This document shows positions 1 through 8,125 of a DNA stretch of 64,000 nt, piece after piece (positions within the stretch are counted from its first letter, which is position 1; each line of letters starts with the position of its first letter). Below the pieces are notes generated by a model that searched no databases, was not told the DNA's origin, and saw only the letters and a program-made list of their open reading frames with translations. The DNA is from a bacterium (GTDB taxonomy: Bacteria; Bacteroidota; Bacteroidia; NS11-12g; UBA955), in assembly GCA_029945665.1 (NCBI GenBank), contig JAQSCZ010000096.1, positions 45,714-109,713 on the forward strand, given 5' to 3'. The translations under genes were made by a program, and so were the position numbers.

Positions 1-717
1 GCATACAATTATCAGAATCACATACACCATCGCATTGTAATTAGTGACTTTTGGAAGAAAGTATTAATAGAAAAATACTATGAAAATGCTGATAAAATTC
101 ATGTTGTGTTTAACATGATTGATCACGATAGTTTTACAAATAAGGCCCTTGATAAACGCGTTACACTTAACAATTTAAAAATTGATAGTAATAAACGAAT
201 TATAGGATTCTTGGGTCGATTTCATGAACAAAAACGCCCTGATTTATTTGTTGACCTAGTCGAAAAAATGGCAAACAATTCGGATTACCACTTTCTGATG
301 GCTGGCAGTGGAGAGATGCTTGAAAAGCTTGAGACCCGAATTAAAGCATTACCAAATTTAACGTATTTAGGCAAAACCAATTCACCAGAAAAGATTCTTC
401 CACTTTTCGATATTGCTGTTTTTCCGAGTCGATTTGAAGGCTATGCATTGGTTAGTATGGAATGTGCACACTTATCGATTCCTGTAATTGTGCCGCAAAT
501 AAATGGCTTTAGAGAACAAATTGAAAATGGCAATTTCGGAAAAATGTATGAAATAATTAATGATAATAAGGATGTTGAACAAATAAAAGACCTGATTACT
601 AATCACTTTGAAGAAATAATTGAATTAGGTAAAAATGGTCCAGATTTCATACACAAATTTCACAACAAATCAAAAATAGAAAACTCACTAAATCAACTAT
701 TTAGAATCCATATATAA
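1..717 (+). CDS. Glycosyltransferase family 4 (GT-B fold), 5' end outside window
   Basis: The frame is open from base 1, so only the last 238 codons are visible and the ATG at 106 is internal. What remains is the donor-binding half of a GT-B glycosyltransferase. The strand-turn GFLGRFHEQKRPD (from about base 205) opens the second Rossmann domain, followed by the strand FLMAGSGE. The retaining-GT4 EX7E motif lies in EGYALVSME, with Glu codons at 436 and 460. Such enzymes transfer sugars from nucleotide donors to lipid- or protein-linked glycans on the cytoplasmic side of the inner membrane. Donor and acceptor cannot be read from the sequence, and the neighbours give no polysaccharide-cluster context on this side. 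Confidence 0.85.
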   Translation, partial: AYNYQNHIHHRIVISDFWKKVLIEKYYENADKIHVVFNMIDHDSFTNKALDKRVTLNNLKIDSNKRIIGFLGRFHEQKRPDLFVDLVEKMANNSDYHFLMAGSGEMLEKLETRIKALPNLTYLGKTNSPEKILPLFDIAVFPSRFEGYALVSMECAHLSIPVIVPQINGFREQIENGNFGKMYEIINDNKDVEQIKDLITNHFEEIIELGKNGPDFIHKFHNKSKIENSLNQLFRIHI

Positions 718-823
718 TTAGTTTTCTATCTTTTATTATAAGTTTTTTATATTAACCATAAAAAAATGGTAAATATTTTATTAATTTGAAGAAAATTATC
801 GTTCCTTTTTAGACCTACATTAT

Positions 824-1402
824 TTGAAAACAGCTAATAGTTATACCAAACAGATATTTTGCATTGAGGGCGATTGGCATCCCGATTTACGTCAAAAAGA
901 CACCATTGAAAACGCTTTGCGCTTTATGGAAACCGCGAGCGGAATGAAAGTCAAATATATCCACCGACATTGCAGCACACCCGAAGAATTAGAACATCGT
1001 ATAAAAGAATACGAAAAGAAAATATACGACCAATTTAGTATTTTTTATTTGGCTTTTCACGGTGTCCCTAACGGATTAAAGCTCAATCAAAAAACTATCC
1101 TCTCGCTCGATGAATTGGCCAATATGGCAGAGAATAAGTTGCAAAATAAAATTCTTCATTTAGGCAGTTGTCAAACACTGAACATTGACAAAAGGCATAT
1201 TAAAAAAATGTTGAAGAAAACGGGCGCTTTGTGCATCAGTGGATTTAAAAAAGAGGTGCCATTTGTGAGTTCTACTATTTTCGATGTGCTTTACTTCGAA
1301 ATGTGTCAATACTATAAAAAAATGGATACCATAGAAAAATATATGAAAACCTATTATGGCAAACTGATGAAGGAGCTTGAGTTTGTTATGATTTACGAAT
1401 AA
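824..1402 (+). CDS. DUF6642-like protein with a possible caspase/CHAT-like His-Cys dyad
   Basis: A 192-aa cytoplasmic protein without signal peptide or membrane segment. The start is TTG at 824; no in-frame ATG occurs before residue 35, and the conserved-looking N-terminus (KQIFCIEGDWH) argues for TTG. Two short strands end in a His and a Cys placed like the dyad of clan CD cysteine peptidases: FYLAFHG with H79, and ILHLGSCQT with C116. From memory this resembles Pfam family DUF6642, which has no assigned function; I could not check this by search. It sits between a glycosyltransferase and two cyclophilin lipoproteins, 10 nt before the first of these. The peptidase idea is inference from two motifs. 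Confidence 0.7.
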   Translation: MKTANSYTKQIFCIEGDWHPDLRQKDTIENALRFMETASGMKVKYIHRHCSTPEELEHRIKEYEKKIYDQFSIFYLAFHGVPNGLKLNQKTILSLDELANMAENKLQNKILHLGSCQTLNIDKRHIKKMLKKTGALCISGFKKEVPFVSSTIFDVLYFEMCQYYKKMDTIEKYMKTYYGKLMKELEFVMIYE

Positions 1403-1412
1403 AAATAAGTTT

Positions 1413-2042
1413 ATGTCAAAAAAAATAATATTAATATTAAGTATTGTATTTATAGGAATATTTGCCTGTAAATCTAAAAAAACAAGTGTTCCTGCCGAAC
1501 CCAAAGAAGAAATTGTAAAATTAAGTACCCAATTTGGCGATATGTATATTTGGTTATACAAAGCAACACCGCTCCACAGAGAGAATTTTTTAAAATTGGC
1601 CAAAGCTGGTTTTTATGATAGTACGACTTTCCACCGCATTATTTCAGGATTTATGATTCAAGGTGGCGATCCAAATAGTAAAGATAAAGATCCATACAAC
1701 GACGGCATGGGTGGCCCGGGCTATACCATACCTGCCGAAATAAGAGATACTATTATCCATGATAGAGGGGCGTTAGCAGCTGCAAGAACCAATAATCCAG
1801 AAAAGGCATCAAGTGGTTCTCAATTCTATATTTGTCACAGTAAAGGAGGCACTTCATTTCTGAATAGACAATACACTGTATTTGGTATGGTAATGAAAGG
1901 GATGAATGTTATAGATAGCATTGCCGAACAGCCAAAAGAGCAGGGAGATCGTCCGATTAACGATATCAGAATGAAAGTTACAGTGGAACAGCGTACCTTA
2001 AAACAAATTCAAACAGAGTTTAATTATATTCCTAAGCAATAA
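1413..2042 (+). CDS. Cyclophilin-type peptidyl-prolyl isomerase, lipoprotein
   Basis: A 209-aa predicted lipoprotein: short hydrophobic signal ending in GIFAC with the lipid-modified Cys at residue 19, followed by a lysine-rich CKSKK. The rest is one cyclophilin domain. It carries FHRIISGFMIQGGDP, which holds the catalytic Arg and the QGGD signature, then GYTIPAEI, SSGSQFYI and the closing QYTVFGMVMKG. It should catalyse cis-trans isomerisation of prolyl bonds during folding of exported proteins, in the periplasm or at the outer membrane. The next gene, 5 nt downstream, is a paralogue with the same layout, so this is a tandem duplication in one transcription unit. Confidence 0.93.
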   Translation: MSKKIILILSIVFIGIFACKSKKTSVPAEPKEEIVKLSTQFGDMYIWLYKATPLHRENFLKLAKAGFYDSTTFHRIISGFMIQGGDPNSKDKDPYNDGMGGPGYTIPAEIRDTIIHDRGALAAARTNNPEKASSGSQFYICHSKGGTSFLNRQYTVFGMVMKGMNVIDSIAEQPKEQGDRPINDIRMKVTVEQRTLKQIQTEFNYIPKQ

Positions 2043-2047
2043 ATAAA

Positions 2048-2707
2048 ATGTGGCAAAAACTAAAATATTTTGGAAGCTTATTGATTTTATTATCAGTAAT
2101 TACTAGTTGCAAAAAGAAAGATGAGTCAACACCTGTTAAACCAACCGTAGTGCCTCATGAGGAAATTATTCAATTGAGTACACCATATGGCAATATGTAT
2201 ATTTGGTTATTTAAAGCAACCCCTTTGCACAGGGCCAATTTTTTAAAATTAGCCAATGATTCATTTTATGATAACACCACCTTTCATAGAATAATAAGTG
2301 GATTTATGATACAAGGTGGCGATCCAAATACCAAAGACACAGACAGTACCAACGATGGTACAGGCGATCCAGGCTACACTATACCTGCTGAAATAAGAGA
2401 TTCTATTAAGCATGATAGAGGTGCACTTGCCGGGGCCCGTTTGCCAGATAATGTCAACCCGTTAAAAGCCTCAAGTGGAAGTCAGTTTTATATCTGTCAT
2501 AGCAAAGCTGGTACACAAGGTCTAAACAACCAATATACTGTTTTCGGTATGGTTATGAAAGGATTGAATGTGATTGATAGCATTGTGATTCAGCCAAAAA
2601 ATAAAACAACCAATCGCCCGTATAAGGACATTAAAATGCAAGTAAAAGTGCTGAGCAAAACACTTGAAGAAATAAAAACAGAATACAATTATATCCCTAA
2701 ACAATAG
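2048..2707 (+). CDS. Cyclophilin-type peptidyl-prolyl isomerase, lipoprotein (tandem paralogue)
   Basis: 219 aa, sharing nearly all cyclophilin landmarks with the gene just upstream (FHRIISGFMIQGGDP, GYTIPAEIRD, SSGSQFYICHSK, QYTVFGMVMKG). It differs by a small insertion (LPDNVNP) in the loop before SSGSQ and by the mature N-terminus. The signal ends in ITSC with Cys21, followed by KKKDES. Lysine plus acidic residues right after the Cys resemble the lipoprotein export signal described for surface-exposed Bacteroidota lipoproteins, so this copy may face outward; that is inference. The catalytic Arg and QGGD are intact. No separate promoter is seen in the 5-nt gap, so co-transcription with the first copy is likely. 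Confidence 0.93.
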   Translation: MWQKLKYFGSLLILLSVITSCKKKDESTPVKPTVVPHEEIIQLSTPYGNMYIWLFKATPLHRANFLKLANDSFYDNTTFHRIISGFMIQGGDPNTKDTDSTNDGTGDPGYTIPAEIRDSIKHDRGALAGARLPDNVNPLKASSGSQFYICHSKAGTQGLNNQYTVFGMVMKGLNVIDSIVIQPKNKTTNRPYKDIKMQVKVLSKTLEEIKTEYNYIPKQ

Positions 2708-2802
2708 GCATTAATTATTCAAACTTTTAGTGATAGCTTTTAAGAAACAATGTTCATATTAAACCATGAACATTAAATAATTTAATTTATCTTATTTATT
2801 TA

Positions 2803-2833
2803 TTTGGCTAACCAATAATTTTGGCTAATTTTG
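2803..2833 (+). promoter_or_regulatory. Bacteroidota-type promoter upstream of nusB
   Basis: TTTG at 2803-2806, a 19-nt spacer and TAATTTTG at 2826-2833 match the Bacteroidetes sigma consensus (-33 TTTG, -7 TAnnTTTG). A second TAATTTTG lies at 2816-2823. Transcription would start near 2838, about 20 nt before the nusB ATG. Confidence 0.6.
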
Positions 2834-2860
2834 CCCCTCAAATTATTCGTTCATTCATTC

Positions 2861-3802
2861 ATGTTATCTCGCAGGAACATCCGCATAAAAGTCCTACAGC
2901 AGTTGTACGCTTACACACAACAAGATTCAAATTCATTGCCATTATTTTCTAAACAATTAGATACCCGTTTTAAAGAATTCTACTTGTTTTATTATTTCAA
3001 CCTTCAGTTTTTAGATAAGTTTAATACTTATTTGGAAAGTGAGAAGGAAATTGAAACAGAGAAATATTTTCCCAATAAAAATGTAATTCGCAATACTGAG
3101 GTTTTAAAAAGAACTGATTTTTACAATCAATTAATCATTAATGACGAATTTATTGCCTTAAGTGCAAAACTGCCGTTTTCATGGGACAGACATGGTGAAA
3201 TGTTCAGTCATATTTTCACTGATATGGTGCAATATGATTTCTTTATTGATTTCAGTGTTTTTGATAATCCAACGGCGGCACAACAGAAAGAATTTCTAAC
3301 CAACTTGTATGAGTTTTTATTCAATGAATTTGAATTGTATGAAAGTGCAATGGAAGAAGAATATGTATTTTGGAGTGATGACTGTGCGGACACACTTAAA
3401 ACCATCATTAGGCATATCGATCATTTTTATGCTACTGGTAAAATTAAATTTGAAGCCATCAATACTAAACAAAAAGAGGATATTGAATTTGGTAAACAAT
3501 TGTTTGAAAAATGCCTGATAGAAAAGGAAAGTTTAGATGAATTGACACAAAAGAATTCGCCAAACTGGGATCCCGACCGATTGACGCTAACAGACATGTT
3601 GATGTTGCGAATGGCCGTTTGTGAATTTTTATATTTCGAAACCATTCCGCCTAAAGTATCTATCAATGAATACCTGGATATAGCAAAGGCCTATAGTACC
3701 CCTAAGAGTCATTTGTTTATCAATGGCGTATTAGATAAACTTAGAATTTTACTAACTGAAGCCGGAAAAATTAAAAAAACGGGTAGAGGATTAGTGAATT
3801 AG
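2861..3802 (+). CDS. nusB: Transcription antitermination factor NusB
   Basis: A 313-aa protein starting at ATG 2861 (MLSRRNIRIKVLQQLYAY). A TTG at 2831 in the same frame belongs to the promoter -7 box and is not the start. The N-terminal RRNIRIKVLQQLYAY and C-terminal LTLTDMLMLRMAVCEFLYF...PPKVSINEYLDIAKAYSTPKS...FINGVLDKL are NusB landmarks. They are separated by an insert that makes it about twice the length of E. coli NusB, which is usual for Bacteroidota NusB. It binds boxA RNA with NusE to promote antitermination of rRNA operons. It heads the order nusB, DUF1573, yajC, coaE, which recurs in the phylum. Confidence 0.92.
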   Translation: MLSRRNIRIKVLQQLYAYTQQDSNSLPLFSKQLDTRFKEFYLFYYFNLQFLDKFNTYLESEKEIETEKYFPNKNVIRNTEVLKRTDFYNQLIINDEFIALSAKLPFSWDRHGEMFSHIFTDMVQYDFFIDFSVFDNPTAAQQKEFLTNLYEFLFNEFELYESAMEEEYVFWSDDCADTLKTIIRHIDHFYATGKIKFEAINTKQKEDIEFGKQLFEKCLIEKESLDELTQKNSPNWDPDRLTLTDMLMLRMAVCEFLYFETIPPKVSINEYLDIAKAYSTPKSHLFINGVLDKLRILLTEAGKIKKTGRGLVN

Positions 3803-3814
3803 TAAATAACCAAT

Positions 3815-3822
3815 TATTTTTG
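3815..3822 (+). promoter_or_regulatory. -7 box TATTTTTG before the DUF1573 gene
   Basis: A TAnnTTTG match in the short nusB-DUF1573 gap, only 4 nt before the ATG at 3827. If used, the transcript would be leaderless. No -33 TTG was found at the expected distance, so it may be fortuitous. Confidence 0.3.
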
Positions 3823-3826
3823 CAAT

Positions 3827-4285
3827 ATGAAATTAATCGTTTTATCATCCCTCATTCTTTTGGCAAGTGCCTGCAACAATCAACCTGCCACTAAGGTAGA
3901 TGTTGATATGATTTCCAATCCAGCCACAGCGAACGACCCAACTGCACCGAGTAAAAACACCACTGAAATGACCTTTGAAACAATGGATCATAATTTTGGT
4001 GATATTATTGAAGGTCAATCTGTAGAAAAAACTTATCATTTTACCAATACTGGTAAAATCCCCTTGCTTATTGATCGATGCGATGTTACTTGTGGATGCA
4101 CAGTGCCTAGTTACCCTAAAGAACCCATTGCTCCAGGTGAAAAGGGTTCCATTAAAGTTGTATTTAACAGCAGTGGCAAATCGGGCTTGAACAATAAAAC
4201 TGTAACAGTATTTGCAAACGTAAAAGATGGCAACATGGTTCTAAAATTTACAGCTAATGTAATTGTAGTACCCAACAAAAATTAA
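3827..4285 (+). CDS. DUF1573 domain lipoprotein
   Basis: 152 aa. The signal peptide ends in ASAC (Cys16), followed by an Asn/Pro/Thr-rich linker to about residue 45. The rest is a DUF1573 immunoglobulin-like domain: FGDIIEGQSVEKTYHFTNTG, then CDVTCGCTVPSYPKEPIAPGE, then the closing beta strands. Three cysteines cluster in CDVTCGC. The domain is common in Bacteroidota secreted proteins and is assumed to be a structural or binding module; its ligand is unknown. It lies 2 nt before yajC, suggesting an exported role linked to the Sec accessory gene only by operon membership. Confidence 0.88.
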   Translation: MKLIVLSSLILLASACNNQPATKVDVDMISNPATANDPTAPSKNTTEMTFETMDHNFGDIIEGQSVEKTYHFTNTGKIPLLIDRCDVTCGCTVPSYPKEPIAPGEKGSIKVVFNSSGKSGLNNKTVTVFANVKDGNMVLKFTANVIVVPNKN

Positions 4286-4287
4286 AA

Positions 4288-4620
4288 ATGACAAATTTAT
4301 ATATATTACTACAAGCCCAAAGCGGCAATCAATTCATGATTATGATGGGCTTAATGTTGATCGTCATGTATTTCTTCATGATTCGTCCTCAACAGAAAAA
4401 AGCAAAAGCCCAAAAAGCATTTATTGAAAGCCTTAAGAAAGGCGACAAAATAATTACAACTGGAGGTATACACGGTAAAATAGTTTCTCTTGAAGCTACA
4501 ACTGCTGTAATCGAAAGCGAAAGTTATAAACTTAAAATTGAAAGATCTGCGATTTCTTCAGAATTAAGTGCTCCACTAAACAAATTGGAAGAAGCTAAAG
4601 TTGTTGAAACTAAAGCATAA
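4288..4620 (+). CDS. yajC: Preprotein translocase accessory subunit YajC
   Basis: 110 aa, the normal length. A single N-terminal membrane segment (about residues 15-32, MIMMGLMLIVMYFFMI) is followed by the family signature RPQQKKAKAQ and the small cytoplasmic domain SLKKGDKIITTGGIHGKI. YajC associates with SecDF at the SecYEG translocon. secDF is not in this window. Confidence 0.95.
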   Translation: MTNLYILLQAQSGNQFMIMMGLMLIVMYFFMIRPQQKKAKAQKAFIESLKKGDKIITTGGIHGKIVSLEATTAVIESESYKLKIERSAISSELSAPLNKLEEAKVVETKA

Positions 4621-4628
4621 TTAACAGA

Positions 4629-5213
4629 ATGCTAAGACTTGGTATTACCGGTGGCATTGGGAGCGGTAAGACCCTTGTGTGTTCTATTTTTCAGCATCTA
4701 GGTGTACCTGTTTATAATGCAGATACCAGAGCAAAATGGTTAATTAACAACCATTCAGAATTAAAATCAAAATTAATTAAGCAGTTTGGAGAGGCCACCT
4801 TTAAAGAGGGCCTCTACAATACCGCACATATTAGCGCTATTGTTTTTGGCAATCCTAGTCAATTAGCCTTATTAAATGACATTATCCATCCTATTGTATT
4901 CGAAGATTGGAAACAGTTTTGCAATGCGCACAATACTGCTCCATTAGTTATTAAAGAGGCCGCCATTATGCTTGAAACTGATAGTAAATTTACTGTCGAC
5001 AAAATAGCCTTGGTATACGCACCCTTGGCTATGCGCATGCAACGTGTTATAGTGCGCGATGGACTTTCAGAAATGGACTTAATGAAAAAAATTAAAAGTC
5101 AAATGCCAGAAGAAGACAAATTAAAACTGGTCGATTTTGTCATTATAAACGACGGTGAAGAGAGTTTAATAGAACAAGTGAAGGGATTATATAAAGAACT
5201 CTTATCGCTTTAA
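4629..5213 (+). CDS. coaE: Dephospho-CoA kinase
   Basis: 194 aa. The Walker A motif is at residues 8-15 in GITGGIGSGKT, and the substrate-binding segment is VYNADTRAKWLIN. IHPIVF, the LVIKEAAIMLET strand and VYAPLAMRMQRVIVRDG (lid) follow in CoaE order. It phosphorylates the 3'-hydroxyl of dephospho-CoA, the last step of CoA synthesis, in the cytoplasm. It is the last gene of the nusB operon. The 160 bp after it separate it from the convergent alanine dehydrogenase-like gene and hold no obvious terminator. Confidence 0.95.
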   Translation: MLRLGITGGIGSGKTLVCSIFQHLGVPVYNADTRAKWLINNHSELKSKLIKQFGEATFKEGLYNTAHISAIVFGNPSQLALLNDIIHPIVFEDWKQFCNAHNTAPLVIKEAAIMLETDSKFTVDKIALVYAPLAMRMQRVIVRDGLSEMDLMKKIKSQMPEEDKLKLVDFVIINDGEESLIEQVKGLYKELLSL

Positions 5214-5375
5214 ATTACAAACCTTGATTTGAATTAGGCAACTTAAATAGTTAAGTATATTCTTCATGATTAAATTTGGTCTTAATGGTTGGCTTTGTCT
5301 CTAACATTAAGCCGATTTTGGTAAATCCTAAAAATAAAATTTAAAAGCTTTTTAGAAAATTTCGCTTAAATGCGA

Positions 5376-6605
5376 TTAAAACAGATTCATCATAAGATTG
5401 AGGTCTTTTGACTTGAATCCATATTTTTGGGCCAAGGAATGGTTCACCAGGGCTCCTTTATACAAATAAACTCCATGACGAAACCCTTTTGCAATTTTCA
5501 CTAAGTCGTAAAAGCCGCCATAATTAGACAAATCATTTAATATTGGAGTAAAAATATTGCTTAAGGCATAACTAGCAGTTCTTGAGACTCTTGCGGTAAT
5601 ATTAGGCACACAATAATGTATCACTTCATGTTTCCTGAAAATCGGATTTTTATGGTTGGTTATTTCCGAAGTTTCGAATACTCCTCCTTGGTCGATACTC
5701 ACATCTATAATTATGCTATTGGGTTTCATTTGCATCACCATTTTTTCTGAAACAACGATTGGACTGCGACCCATTTCACCACGCAATGCACCAATAGCTA
5801 CATCGCAACTTCGCAATGCTTCGGCTATTATATTGGGTTGTAATGTTGAAGTAAATATTTTTCCTCCTAGGTTCTCCTGCAATCTGCGCAAACGGTAAAG
5901 TTCGTTGTCGAACACTTTTACATTGGCACCTAAACCCAGTGCCGCTTTACAAGCGTATTCTCCTACCGCTCCCGCGCCAATAACAACAATTTGAGTTGGA
6001 GGGATACCTGTAAAACCACCTAATAGTTCACCTTTACCAATATTGGCATTGTTTAGATATTCAGATGCCAGCAAAATAGAAGCATGGCCTGCTAATTCAC
6101 TCATTGCCCTAATGATTGGAAATGAACCTGAATCGTCTTGCAAAAACTCGTAAGCAATAGCATTAACGCGCTTTTGCATCAATTTATTAAGTAACAAAGG
6201 ATTTAACTGATCGAGTTGTAGTGCTGAAATAAGCAATTGTTCTGGCTTCATTAAATCGACCTCGGCCATGGTTGGAGGTTCAATTTTTAAGATAATATCT
6301 GATTTGAATATTTCCTCGTGGTGCTGTGCTATTTTGGCACCTGCTTCACTAAAACGGTTATCACTGAAGTTACTCGATTCACCCGCCCTGCTTTCTATCG
6401 TAACCTCATGACCATTGTTCACTAGGAACTCAACAGCAGAGGGAGAAAGTGGCACTCGATTCTCTTGAGAAGTAATTTCTCTTGGTATACCTATTGAGAG
6501 ATTTAAATTATTCTTTTTAAGCGGAGCTAATTGCTCCAAAGGTTGCATTGCAGCAACATTGGCTAAATCATTAAACGTAATTAAACCCTTCTTATTTTCA
6601 GGCAT
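5376..6605 (-). CDS. ald: Alanine dehydrogenase / PNT-family protein (Ald-like)
   Basis: 409 aa. An N-terminal extension of about 33 residues precedes the catalytic domain: IGIPREITSQENRVPLSPSAV, then ILKIEPPT with the conserved Lys107. The NAD-binding Rossmann motif VVIGAGAVGEYACKAALGLG has its glycines at 210-215. Family members oxidatively deaminate L-alanine to pyruvate with NAD+. The stretch that normally holds the catalytic His of alanine dehydrogenases (FTYLHLA-like) reads ISALQLDQL here, so Gln stands where His is expected. This needs an alignment, and the substrate should be treated as likely rather than certain. It is divergent from the lytic transglycosylase gene, each with its own promoter. 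Confidence 0.82.
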   Translation of the reverse strand: MPENKKGLITFNDLANVAAMQPLEQLAPLKKNNLNLSIGIPREITSQENRVPLSPSAVEFLVNNGHEVTIESRAGESSNFSDNRFSEAGAKIAQHHEEIFKSDIILKIEPPTMAEVDLMKPEQLLISALQLDQLNPLLLNKLMQKRVNAIAYEFLQDDSGSFPIIRAMSELAGHASILLASEYLNNANIGKGELLGGFTGIPPTQIVVIGAGAVGEYACKAALGLGANVKVFDNELYRLRRLQENLGGKIFTSTLQPNIIAEALRSCDVAIGALRGEMGRSPIVVSEKMVMQMKPNSIIIDVSIDQGGVFETSEITNHKNPIFRKHEVIHYCVPNITARVSRTASYALSNIFTPILNDLSNYGGFYDLVKIAKGFRHGVYLYKGALVNHSLAQKYGFKSKDLNLMMNLF

Positions 6606-6640
6606 TTTTTAAATTTGTACTAAATTTTAATCAACAAACA

Positions 6641-6671
6641 CAAAGTTAAGTACAATTTTGTATAAAACAAA
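6641..6671 (-). promoter_or_regulatory. Promoter of the ald-like gene
   Basis: On the minus strand TTTG (6671-6668), a 19-nt spacer and TAACTTTG (6648-6641) match the Bacteroidota consensus at both elements. The implied 5' leader is about 30 nt. Confidence 0.6.
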
Positions 6672-6692
6672 CAGTTGACGACAATAAAAGGG

Positions 6693-6723
6693 TTGCAAAT
6701 TGCGTTGTTGAAAGGTAAATTTG
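6693..6723 (+). promoter_or_regulatory. Promoter of the lytic transglycosylase operon
   Basis: TTG at 6693-6695, a 20-nt spacer and TAAATTTG at 6716-6723. It is divergent from the ald-like promoter, with 21 nt between the two -33 elements, so one regulator bound there could affect both. Confidence 0.6.
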
Positions 6724-6748
6724 CACACTTATTGTTATATTATAAATA

Positions 6749-8122
6749 ATGTTTAAAAACTCCTTGTTAGGATTGTCAATTTTTGTTTCAATAACATTGC
6801 ATTCACAATCATCCAATACTGTCCCAAGAATTGATAGTTTAACACACTTATTCATGGAAAACACCTTGCATAAACAGCAAATTTTCCTTAATAACGAAGA
6901 TGTTCTCAATTTAACTGAAGAGCGGTTTAATTTTTTAACCAATTCTATTGGTACCACCATGCCATTTAAGTTTGATGCAGCCGTTAAAACGCAAATCAAC
7001 TATATGTTAAATCCGAATAGTTCCTTTCTTTATAAAGCATGTTTGAGAAAGGATATCTATTTCCGAGTTTTTGAAGAGGTACTAGATAGAAAAGGGATGC
7101 CTCAAGAAATTAAGTATCTTTCAATTGTAGAATCACTATTGAGTCCTAATGCAGTTAGTTGGTGTGGAGCCACTGGATTGTGGCAATTTATGCCGGCAAC
7201 AGGTAGAATGATGGACTTACAAATAGATGGCAATGTTGATGAGAGAAAAGATATTTACAAAAGCACTGAAAAAGCATGTGAATATTTGCAAAGCATGCAT
7301 GATAAATTTGGCGATTGGTTATTGGCATTGGCTGCCTACAATGGCGGACCGGGAAATGTAGGTAAAGCCATTTCTCGTTCAGGTGGGAAAAGAACGTTTT
7401 GGGAAATTAAACCTTATCTTCCTAAGGAAACTCAGAATTATATACCAAAGTTTTTGGCTACAGCTTTTATTATGTCCTTTGCCCCTCCGATTGATGAATC
7501 TACGAATCATTTAAGTGCAAATGAAATGCTAGTGCCTGTTAAAATGTGTTGTCCTATTGACATGAAGTATATTTCAGCAGTCGTTAATATCAATGAATAT
7601 GAACAAAACGAATGGAATAGTACCTATAAAGATGGAATTATTCCATCTGGTATGGAAAATAAAACCATAGCCTTGCCATATTCTAAAGCCATGCAATTGG
7701 CCCAATGGCAAGACAGTATCTACCAAATAAGTGCCAATGCATTCAACCCATTAGACTATATTAGATATGAAACCATTGCGCAATCTTACAAGGTAAAAAA
7801 AGGACAAACGATAGCACAGATTGCAGACATTTGCAATGTTAGTGCGGGGGATGTCAAACGGTGGAACCATTTAAAAAGCAGTAAACTTAAGGTGGGTAGA
7901 ACGCTGAAAATTTACAAATCACGCGAGATTACGATGCCAATTGCTAAAACGCCCCCTTTGGGATTTTTCTTTTACATTACCGAAAAAGAAGGTCAATCAA
8001 TGAATGATATATGCTCAAAATTCAATGAAATTGATATTGAGAGAAGTTGCGAAATCAATCTAATTAACTCTCCAAACACACCGATTGGAAAAGGAAAGCT
8101 TATAAAAATATTCTTAAAATAA
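6749..8122 (+). CDS. MltD-type lytic murein transglycosylase with C-terminal LysM
   Basis: 457 aa with an N-terminal signal peptide. The SLT domain (about residues 110-235) shows the catalytic Glu128 in SIVESLLSP, then GATGLWQFMPATGRMM, LALAAYNGGPGNV and the closing QNYIPKFLATAFI. A LysM domain (about 349-391, YKVKKGQTIAQIADICNVS) binds peptidoglycan, and a second degenerate LysM-like stretch follows (FYITEKEGQSMNDICSKFN). It should cleave the MurNAc-GlcNAc bond with formation of 1,6-anhydro-MurNAc in the periplasm. It starts the operon that continues with DUF4837 (3 nt gap). Confidence 0.92.
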   Translation: MFKNSLLGLSIFVSITLHSQSSNTVPRIDSLTHLFMENTLHKQQIFLNNEDVLNLTEERFNFLTNSIGTTMPFKFDAAVKTQINYMLNPNSSFLYKACLRKDIYFRVFEEVLDRKGMPQEIKYLSIVESLLSPNAVSWCGATGLWQFMPATGRMMDLQIDGNVDERKDIYKSTEKACEYLQSMHDKFGDWLLALAAYNGGPGNVGKAISRSGGKRTFWEIKPYLPKETQNYIPKFLATAFIMSFAPPIDESTNHLSANEMLVPVKMCCPIDMKYISAVVNINEYEQNEWNSTYKDGIIPSGMENKTIALPYSKAMQLAQWQDSIYQISANAFNPLDYIRYETIAQSYKVKKGQTIAQIADICNVSAGDVKRWNHLKSSKLKVGRTLKIYKSREITMPIAKTPPLGFFFYITEKEGQSMNDICSKFNEIDIERSCEINLINSPNTPIGKGKLIKIFLK

Positions 8123-8125
8123 ATA

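Noticed and set aside
1160..1603. A minus-strand open frame of 147 codons
   Set aside because: It lies antisense to the DUF6642-like and first cyclophilin genes, and its translation shows no domain.
5214..5375. tRNA or small RNA genes in the intergenic gaps
   Set aside because: I scanned the gaps for T-loop and acceptor-stem patterns and found none; a covariance search would be needed to exclude unusual RNAs.
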